Below, piece by piece: positions 27,310 through 32,892 of a DNA stretch of 32,892 nucleotides. Source of the DNA: Ectopseudomonas mendocina (GTDB taxonomy: Bacteria > Pseudomonadota > Gammaproteobacteria > Pseudomonadales > Pseudomonadaceae); contig NZ_VRYE01000054.1 in NCBI RefSeq assembly GCF_008041835.1, positions 1 to 32,892 on the forward strand. Reading direction: 5' to 3'. The stretch's first letter is position 1, and every line of letters starts with the position of its first letter. The notes below the pieces were generated by a model that was not told where the DNA came from, searched no databases, and worked only from the letters and a program-made list of their open reading frames with translations. The position numbers and the translations under genes were made by a program.

Positions 27310-28509
27310 ATGAACGCACCTTCTCTGCACATCGCGCTGATCAGCGAAACCTTCCCGCCGGAAATCAACGGCGTGGCCAATACCCTCGGCCGCCTGGTCG
27401 ACGGCCTGCGTGGCCGTGGCCATCGCGTGCAACTGATACGGCCACGCCAGGAGGTCGATCAGGAGCAGGACGCCGGCAATGACCTGCTGCTGACGCGCGG
27501 CTGGCCACTCCCCGGCTACCCCGGCCTGCAATGGGGTCAGTCATCCCTGCACAAGCTGCTCAGGCGCTGGAAAAGACAACGCCCGGATGTGCTCTATATC
27601 GCCACCGAAGGCCCGCTTGGCCTGTCCGCTTTGCGCGCGGCCAGGCGCCTGGCGATCCCGGTGGTCAGCGGTTTTCACACCAACTTCCAGCAGTACACCG
27701 GGCACTACGGCATCGGCCTGCTGACCCGGGCGATGACCAACTACCTGCGCTGGTTTCACAACCGCACACAGCTGACGCTGGTGCCGAGCATCGGCCAGAA
27801 GGTCGACCTCGAACGCCGCGACTTCGAACGCCTGGCCCTACTCGCGCGGGGTGTCGACAGCCAGCTGTTCCACCCACGCCGACGCTGCGACGCCCTGCGC
27901 GAAAGCTGGGGCCTGGGGCCGGATGACCTGGCCGTGCTGCATGTAGGTCGCCTGGCGGCAGAGAAGAACCTTGGCCTGCTGGTAAAAGCCTTCCACGCCC
28001 TGCAGACAGCTCATCCGCAGCGCCGCATGCGCATGATTCTGGTGGGGGACGGACCACTGCGCGCCAACCTCCAGGCGCAACTACCAGACGCGCTGTTCTG
28101 CGGCCTGCAGCGCGGTGAAACGCTGGCCACGCACTATGCCTCTGGCGATCTGTTCCTGTTTCCCAGCCTCTCGGAAACCTTCGGCAACGTGGTGCTGGAA
28201 GCCCTGGCATCGAGCCTCGGCGTGGTGGCATTCGACCAGGCTGCGGCCGCCCAGCATATCCATCACGGCCACAACGGCATGCTCGCCCGCCCTGGCGACG
28301 AAGCCGGTTTCTGCGAGGCCGCCTGTGAGCTGCTGGAAGAGGCGGAAGTGTTGCGGCGCATCCGTCTCAATGCCCGTAGGCATGCCAGCCATCTGAGTTG
28401 GGACGGCATCGTCGCGCTGTTCGAGCAACACCTGCGCAGCGCCATGCAGCCGGCCCTCCTCTGCGTCAGCACGGAGCTTCGCAGCAGGGCGGGTGAAACC
28501 CGCCACTGA
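27310..28509 (+). CDS. GT4 family glycosyltransferase
   Basis: A 399-residue GT-B fold enzyme of the GT4 family. The N-terminal ISETFPPEINGVANTLGRLV is typical of mannosyltransferases and glycolipid synthases of the MgtA/SqdX type. The C-terminal nucleotide-sugar domain has HVGRLAAEKN, LVGDGPLR and the E-x7-E motif in FPSLSETFGNVVLEAL. Donor and acceptor are not known. An upstream in-frame ATG (27286) has no Shine-Dalgarno and lies within a palindrome; 27310 fits the family start better, though its own site is weak. The last residues, RSRAGETRH, are encoded within a palindromic repeat. Confidence 0.88.
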   Translation: MNAPSLHIALISETFPPEINGVANTLGRLVDGLRGRGHRVQLIRPRQEVDQEQDAGNDLLLTRGWPLPGYPGLQWGQSSLHKLLRRWKRQRPDVLYIATEGPLGLSALRAARRLAIPVVSGFHTNFQQYTGHYGIGLLTRAMTNYLRWFHNRTQLTLVPSIGQKVDLERRDFERLALLARGVDSQLFHPRRRCDALRESWGLGPDDLAVLHVGRLAAEKNLGLLVKAFHALQTAHPQRRMRMILVGDGPLRANLQAQLPDALFCGLQRGETLATHYASGDLFLFPSLSETFGNVVLEALASSLGVVAFDQAAAAQHIHHGHNGMLARPGDEAGFCEAACELLEEAEVLRRIRLNARRHASHLSWDGIVALFEQHLRSAMQPALLCVSTELRSRAGETRH

Positions 28510-28534
28510 GAAAGTCTGGCGGGTTGCACCCGCC
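28488..28534. repeat. Tandem GGCGGGT/ACCCGCC hairpins
   Basis: GGCGGGT-GAA-ACCCGCC (28488-28504) and GGCGGGT-TGC-ACCCGCC (28518-28534) are two near-identical hairpins 13 bp apart. The first lies inside the end of the glycosyltransferase gene and the second just after its stop (28507-28509). They are followed by CTACG, matching the GTAGGGCGG repeat type. They may also end the transcript. Confidence 0.75.
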
Positions 28535-28569
28535 CTACGTGATCACATCCGCTCAAAACATGCAGGCGT

Positions 28570-28594
28570 AAAAAAGCCCCGATGTGCCGGGGCT
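28570..28594 (-). terminator. Intrinsic terminator of the OYE gene
   Basis: AGCCCCG (28575-28581) pairs with CGGGGCT (28588-28594) around a 6-nt loop. On the minus strand it is followed by a run of six T (plus-strand A at 28570-28575). It lies about 40 bp after the stop of the minus-strand gene that ends at 28636. Confidence 0.85.
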
Positions 28595-28635
28595 GAAAAC
28601 GGGGCGCCGGATCGCGACGCCCGATAGAAACGGAC

Positions 28636-29745
28636 TCAGACCAGCGTGGTCAGCGCATCGCGGCTGAACGGAAGGATGTCCTGCTCGCGGCCCTCACGCA
28701 CCTTCAGCGCCCAATCCGGGTCGACCAGCAGCGCGCGGCCCACGGCGACCAGATCGAACTCCTCCTTGTTCAGGCGCTCGAGCAGATTCTCAAGGCTGGC
28801 CGGTTCGGCCACCTTGTCGGTCTTGACCATGAACTGCAGGAACTCACCATCCAGGCCTACACTGCCGACGGTGATGGTCGGCTTGCCAGTGAGCTTGCGC
28901 GTCCAGCCGGCCAGGTTGAGGTCGCTGCCTTCGAACTCCGGCTCCCAGAAGCGGCGCGTCGAGCAATGGAAGATGTCCACGCCGGCATCGGACAGCGGCT
29001 TGAGGAAGGCCTCCAGCTGCTCCGGAGTCTGCACCAGGCGCGCGCTGTAGTCCTGCTGCTTCCACTGCGAGTAACGCAGGATTATCGGGAACTCCGGGCC
29101 GACCGCCGCACGCACGGCCTGGATCAGCTCGATGGCGAAACGCGAACGCGCCGCCAGGTCGCCACCGTAGCCATCGCTGCGCTGGTTGCTGCCTTCCCAG
29201 AAGAACTGGTCGATCAGGTAGCCGTGGGCACCGTGAATCTCCACACCGTCCATACCGATGGCCTTGGCGTCGCGTGCAGCCTGCGCGAAGGCAGCGATCA
29301 CCTCATCAATATCGGCCTGAGTCATGCCATGCACGACCACCTGGCCATCCTTGACCTTCTCCATCGGACCATAGCCGGGCACGCTGGCATCCGGCTCGGT
29401 GCCCAACTTGCGCACGTTGCCCACGTGCCAGAGCTGCGGGACGATCTTTCCGCCGGCGGCGTGCACGGCGTCGACCACCTGCTTCCAACCCGCCAGGGCG
29501 TCTTCGCCGTAGAAACGCGGCACGTTCGGATAGCCATTGGCCGCCTTGTGATTGACAGTGGTGCCCTCGGTGACGATCAGGCCCACACCGGCTGCGGCGC
29601 GACGGCGGTAGTACTCGACCACCTGCGCATTGGGCACGCCACCAGGCGAAAAGGAACGGGTCATCGGCGCCATCACCACACGGGTCGGCAGCGCCAGATT
29701 GCCGAGCTGGAAGGGGGTGAACAGGGCTTGTGCGGGGGCGTTCAT
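28636..29745 (-). CDS. Old Yellow Enzyme family NADH:flavin oxidoreductase
   Basis: A 369-residue FMN-dependent ene-reductase acting on activated C=C bonds or nitro groups in the cytosol. The TIM-barrel start is LFTPFQLGNLALPTRVVMAP, with QLWHVGN near 104-110. The substrate-binding pair is H171/H174 in HGAHGYLIDQF, the His-His version rather than His-Asn. FWEGSNQRSDGYGG follows. I chose the second of two adjacent ATGs (29743-29745), as GAGG is about 7 nt away; 29748 is equally possible. It ends before a strong terminator. The physiological substrate is unknown. Confidence 0.93.
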   Translation of the reverse strand: MNAPAQALFTPFQLGNLALPTRVVMAPMTRSFSPGGVPNAQVVEYYRRRAAAGVGLIVTEGTTVNHKAANGYPNVPRFYGEDALAGWKQVVDAVHAAGGKIVPQLWHVGNVRKLGTEPDASVPGYGPMEKVKDGQVVVHGMTQADIDEVIAAFAQAARDAKAIGMDGVEIHGAHGYLIDQFFWEGSNQRSDGYGGDLAARSRFAIELIQAVRAAVGPEFPIILRYSQWKQQDYSARLVQTPEQLEAFLKPLSDAGVDIFHCSTRRFWEPEFEGSDLNLAGWTRKLTGKPTITVGSVGLDGEFLQFMVKTDKVAEPASLENLLERLNKEEFDLVAVGRALLVDPDWALKVREGREQDILPFSRDALTTLV

Positions 29746-29828
29746 CATCGTTCCTCTCTGGTCAGATTGCGCGCATCGGGCACGCTCATTGCCAAGGAGA
29801 ATAAGCTCAGGCGCCTCACGCGGCACAG

Positions 29829-29845
29829 CACTATTGATGGTAGTG
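29829..29845. promoter_or_regulatory. Inverted repeat upstream of the OYE gene
   Basis: CACTA (29829-29833) and TAGTG (29841-29845) form a short dyad about 85 bp upstream of the OYE gene start and 20 bp beyond the pgeF stop. OYE genes are often under a local repressor, and this could be its operator. The arms are only 5 bp, so chance is possible. Confidence 0.25.
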
Positions 29846-29865
29846 ATTAAGAGCTAGAGCCTGCT

Positions 29866-30597
29866 TCAGGGCTGTAGCCAGATCAGCGAAGCGAAACGCC
29901 CGGTTCGGGCACTGCGGCGGTAGGAGTAGAAACGCGGGTCGCTGTAGGTACACAACCCGCCACCGCTGACGGCGGTGACGCCAATGGCAGCCAGACGAAT
30001 ACGCGCCAACTGGTAGATATCGGCCATGAATTTGCCGGCATTGACGCTGGGAACGAAGGCACTGGCAGCCTCGGCATGCCGTTGCACGAAGGCCTCGCGC
30101 ACTTCGCCACCGACCTCGAACGCTGCCGGGCCGATAGCCGGGCCAAGCCACACCAACAGCTCCTGCGGCGCCACGTTGAGCGCCTGCACGGTGGCTTCCA
30201 GCACACCGCCGGCCAAGCCGCGCCAACCAGCATGCGCGGCGGCCACACGGGTACCCGCACGATCACAAAACAGGGCAGGCAGACAGTCGGCGGTCATCGC
30301 AGTGCAGGCGATACCGGGGGTGGCCGTCCAGTTGCCATCGGCTTCAATGACCACGGCCGGATCGGCTTTAGCCACCACGGTGCCATGCACCTGGCGCAAC
30401 CAGGCGGGTTGGCACCCCAGGGCATCGACCAGATGCTGACGGTTGCTGACCACCGCCTGCGGGTCATCCTCGACATGATCGCCGAGGTTGAACGTCTCGA
30501 ATGGCGCCGCGCTGATACCGCCACTACGGGTGGTGACGCAGGCACGCACGTTGGCCGGCGCGGGCCAGTCGGGCGTCAGCCAGTCGTGAACACTCAC
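29866..30597 (-). CDS. pgeF: Peptidoglycan editing factor PgeF (YfiH)
   Basis: A 243-residue laccase-domain (multicopper-like) protein. Family members act as purine nucleoside phosphorylase or hydrolase, and in E. coli PgeF prevents misincorporation of serine into peptidoglycan precursors. Metal-binding residues H71 (RQVHGT), C105 (TADCLPALF) and H122 (AAHAGWRG) are all present. It starts with GTG at 30597, which overlaps the rluD stop by 4 bp (GTGA). No strong Shine-Dalgarno is visible, so translation probably depends on coupling to rluD. Confidence 0.93.
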   Translation of the reverse strand: MSVHDWLTPDWPAPANVRACVTTRSGGISAAPFETFNLGDHVEDDPQAVVSNRQHLVDALGCQPAWLRQVHGTVVAKADPAVVIEADGNWTATPGIACTAMTADCLPALFCDRAGTRVAAAHAGWRGLAGGVLEATVQALNVAPQELLVWLGPAIGPAAFEVGGEVREAFVQRHAEAASAFVPSVNAGKFMADIYQLARIRLAAIGVTAVSGGGLCTYSDPRFYSYRRSARTGRFASLIWLQP

Positions 30598-31568
30598 CCG
30601 ACGAAGGCCTCGCGATCCTGACGCAACAGGGTCAGCAGCCAGACCAGATCATCCGGCAGCGCCGATTCCCACTTCATGCGCTTGCCGGTAGCCGGGTGAT
30701 CCAACTCGAGGAAGCGCGCATGCAGGGCCTGGCGCGGAAACTCCTTGAGGCTCTGCACCAGGGTCGGGCTGGAGGCTGGCGGAATGCGGAAACGCCCGGC
30801 ATAGACCGGATCGCCCACCAGCGGATAGCCAACGTGGCTCATGTGCACACGAATCTGGTGCGTGCGCCCGGTTTCCAGCTTGACCCGCACATGGGTGTGC
30901 GAACGGTAGCGCTCGAGCACGCGGTAGTGACTGATCGCTGGCTTGCCGCCATCGGTCACCGCCATGCGCTGGCGCTGGCTGGAGCTGCGACCAATGGGCG
31001 CATCGATGGTGCCGCCGGCGGTGATCATGCCGATGCAGATGCATTCATAGATGCGGCTGACGGTACGCTTCTGCAGTTGCTCGACCAGGTTGGTCTGCGC
31101 CTGCAGAGTCTTGGCCACCACCATCAGGCCGGTGGTGTCCTTGTCCAGGCGATGGACGATACCGGCACGCGGCACATTGACGATATCCGGTACGTGGTGC
31201 AGCAACGCGTTGAGCAGGGTGCCGTCGGCATGCCCGGCAGCCGGATGCACCACCAGCCCCGCTGGCTTGTCGATCACCAGCAGGTGTTCGTCTTCATAGA
31301 CGATGTTCAGTTCGATGTCCTGCGCGACCCACTCGCCCTGCGCTTCCTGCTCGGCATCGAGTACCAGGGTCGAGCCGGCATGCACGGTGTCGCGCGGGCG
31401 TGCCACGGTGCCATCGACAGTCAGGCGACCTTCCTTGATCCAGGTGGAAAGGCGCGAACGGGAGAACTCGCCAAACAGCTGCGCAGCCACCTGGTCGAGG
31501 CGTTGACCGCCTTGTTCAAAGGGAACGACGGCCTGGAGTTGAATTAGCTGTTTGTTTATAGAAGTCAT
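30594..31568 (-). CDS. rluD: 23S rRNA pseudouridine synthase RluD
   Basis: Makes pseudouridines in helix 69 of 23S rRNA (1911, 1915, 1917 in E. coli numbering). It has 324 residues. The N-terminal S4 RNA-binding domain (about 20-80: QRLDQVAAQLFGEFSRSRLS) precedes the RluA-type catalytic domain with D142 in HRLDKDTTGL and the conserved LETGRTHQIRVH stretch. The ATG at 31566-31568 is preferred; a TTG at 31577 lacks support. A Shine-Dalgarno is not obvious. It is first in an rluD-pgeF pair and divergent from bamD, a neighbourhood common to gammaproteobacteria. Confidence 0.95.
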   Translation of the reverse strand: MTSINKQLIQLQAVVPFEQGGQRLDQVAAQLFGEFSRSRLSTWIKEGRLTVDGTVARPRDTVHAGSTLVLDAEQEAQGEWVAQDIELNIVYEDEHLLVIDKPAGLVVHPAAGHADGTLLNALLHHVPDIVNVPRAGIVHRLDKDTTGLMVVAKTLQAQTNLVEQLQKRTVSRIYECICIGMITAGGTIDAPIGRSSSQRQRMAVTDGGKPAISHYRVLERYRSHTHVRVKLETGRTHQIRVHMSHVGYPLVGDPVYAGRFRIPPASSPTLVQSLKEFPRQALHARFLELDHPATGKRMKWESALPDDLVWLLTLLRQDREAFVG

Positions 31569-31705
31569 CTTAGGCAACGGCGGGAGCCAGGCCTTTGGTT
31601 TCGGCGACAGGCTTGTGGTTAAATACTACGTCTTTGCCCCAGGGGTTCCGGGGGCGCTCATCATAACAGGACGGCCGCGCGGCCGTCACAGGGACGCAAG
31701 CCGCC

Positions 31706-32698
31706 ATGCAAGTGAAACACCTGCTGCTGATCGCCATCCTCGCCCTTACCGCCGCCTGCTCATCCAAGCAGCCGGAGGTCGATGAAAACCTCAGCGAGGT
31801 GGAGCTGTACCAGCAGGCCCAGGCCGACCTGGACAACCGCAGCTACACCCAGGCCATCGCCAAACTCAAGGCGCTGGAGTCGCGCTACCCGTTCGGCCGC
31901 TACGCCGAGCAGGCGCAGCTGGAACTGATCTACGCCTACTACAAGAACGCCGAGCCGGAGGCCGCCAAGTCGTCTGCCGAGCGCTTCATCCGCCTGCACC
32001 CGCAGCACGCCAACGTCGACTACGCCTATTACCTCAAGGGTCTGGCCTCCTTCGACCAGGACCGCGGCCTGCTGGCGCGCTTCCTGCCGCTGGACATGAC
32101 CAAGCGTGACCCGGGCGCCGCGCGCGACTCCTACAACGAGTTCGCCCAGCTCACCAGCCGTTACCCGACCAGTCGCTACGCGCCGGATGCCAAGCAGCGC
32201 ATGATCTACCTGCGCAACCTGTTGGCTGCCTACGAAATCCACGTTGGCCACTATTACCTCACCCGCCAGGCTTACGTCGCCGCCGCCAACCGTGGCCGCT
32301 ACGTAGTGGAGAACTTCCAGGAAACCCCGTCGGTCGGTGACGGCCTGGCGATCATGACCGAGGCCTACCAGCGCCTGTCACTGGACGATCTGGCAGCCAC
32401 CAGCCTGGAAACCCTCAAGCTCAACTACCCCGATCACCCGAGCCTGGAGAACGGCCAGTTCGTCCCGCGCGAAGAAGAAGCCGACAACCGATCCTGGCTA
32501 GCCAAGGCCACCCTGGGTCTGATCGAAACCGAAACGCCGCTGCCACCGGGCGAAACCCGCGCCAGCCAGGACGTCATCCGCCAGTATGAAGACGCCGCAC
32601 AGCAGATCCCGCGTGAACTGCAGCAGGACGCCAAAACCGGCGAAACGGCGAAGAAGCGCTCGATCTGGAGCTACCTGACCTTCGGCCTGTTCGACTGA
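31706..32698 (+). CDS. bamD: Outer-membrane assembly lipoprotein BamD
   Basis: Essential TPR lipoprotein of the BAM complex, which folds beta-barrels such as AlgE into the outer membrane. It has 330 residues. The lipobox LTAAC places the lipidated cysteine at C18. TPR-like helical repeats run from about residue 33 to 250, including [33 protein letters not shown]. The tail from about 250 onward is longer than in E. coli BamD and is polar and charged, as in other Pseudomonas homologues (formerly ComL). AGGGA lies upstream of the ATG. It is divergent from rluD. Confidence 0.95.
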   Translation: MQVKHLLLIAILALTAACSSKQPEVDENLSEVELYQQAQADLDNRSYTQAIAKLKALESRYPFGRYAEQAQLELIYAYYKNAEPEAAKSSAERFIRLHPQHANVDYAYYLKGLASFDQDRGLLARFLPLDMTKRDPGAARDSYNEFAQLTSRYPTSRYAPDAKQRMIYLRNLLAAYEIHVGHYYLTRQAYVAAANRGRYVVENFQETPSVGDGLAIMTEAYQRLSLDDLAATSLETLKLNYPDHPSLENGQFVPREEEADNRSWLAKATLGLIETETPLPPGETRASQDVIRQYEDAAQQIPRELQQDAKTGETAKKRSIWSYLTFGLFD

Positions 32699-32767
32699 GC
32701 GCAGCGTGACTGAACGAGGGAGGCTACGGCCTAATGTCTGTCAGTTAAGCGTCGACGCTGCCAATGG

Positions 32768-32840
32768 GTAGGAGCGGCGCCCCGCCGCGAACCAGGGCGA
32801 TACGCGATTGAAAAGCTTCGCCCCGGGGCGGGGCTCCTAC
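32768..32840. repeat. REP-like palindrome after bamD
   Basis: GTAGGAGC (32768-32775) pairs with GCTCCTAC (32833-32840). The inner GCCCCGCC/GGGGCGGGG sequences give further partial pairing. Same GTAGGAGC family as 307-353 and 20549-20617. The stretch from 32699 to the window end shows no gene. Confidence 0.75.
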
Positions 32841-32892
32841 GAAAGACCGCTTTGGCAAGCTTATCTGATCGGCATTGGCCCGAGGGCGGCTT

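Overview
The window is chromosomal DNA from a Pseudomonas of the broad P. aeruginosa / P. mendocina type. It is GC-rich, has a complete alginate (alg) operon in the canonical Pseudomonas order, and carries several families of short palindromic repeats of the GTAGGAGC type that are typical of Pseudomonas. The species is an inference from gene content; nothing in the sequence names it.

Layout. Positions 426-1817 (-) encode a PIN-PhoH ATPase with an intrinsic terminator and palindromic repeats beyond its 3' end. A 487-bp divergent spacer separates it from yaaA (2305-3084, +). A 718-bp AT-richer spacer follows and holds a candidate AlgU (sigma-22) promoter, a perfect AlgR box and a run of hairpins just before algD. 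Then come twelve co-directional alginate genes: algD, alg8, alg44, algK, algE, algG, algX, algL, algI, algJ, algF and algA (3803-19916). AlgA and AlgD make GDP-mannuronate. Alg8 and Alg44 polymerise it under c-di-GMP control. AlgK, AlgE, AlgG, AlgX and AlgL form the periplasmic/outer-membrane export, epimerisation and clearance machinery. AlgI, AlgJ, AlgF and AlgX O-acetylate the chain. Two different repeat elements interrupt this otherwise compact operon, between algL and algI and between algF and algA.

Downstream (20082-23115, +) are a small membrane-anchored protein, an SDR oxidoreductase translationally coupled to a four-helix membrane protein, and an OLD/RecF-like AAA ATPase. Next are trxB (-) divergent from cysZ (+). 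A fatty-acid-hydroxylase/SRPBCC fusion (-) overlaps the 3' end of cysZ and is divergent from a LysR regulator (+). A GT4 glycosyltransferase (+) is convergent with an Old Yellow Enzyme family oxidoreductase (-). The window ends with rluD-pgeF (-, overlapping) divergent from bamD (+).

Most genes are recognisable housekeeping or alginate genes. I did not find a CRISPR array, a prophage, an IS element, a tRNA or an rRNA. The least explained items are a plus-strand, attenuator-like set of mutually exclusive hairpins at 1883-1983, the structured algD leader, the hydroxylase-SRPBCC fusion with its divergent LysR gene, and the repeat elements inside the alg operon.
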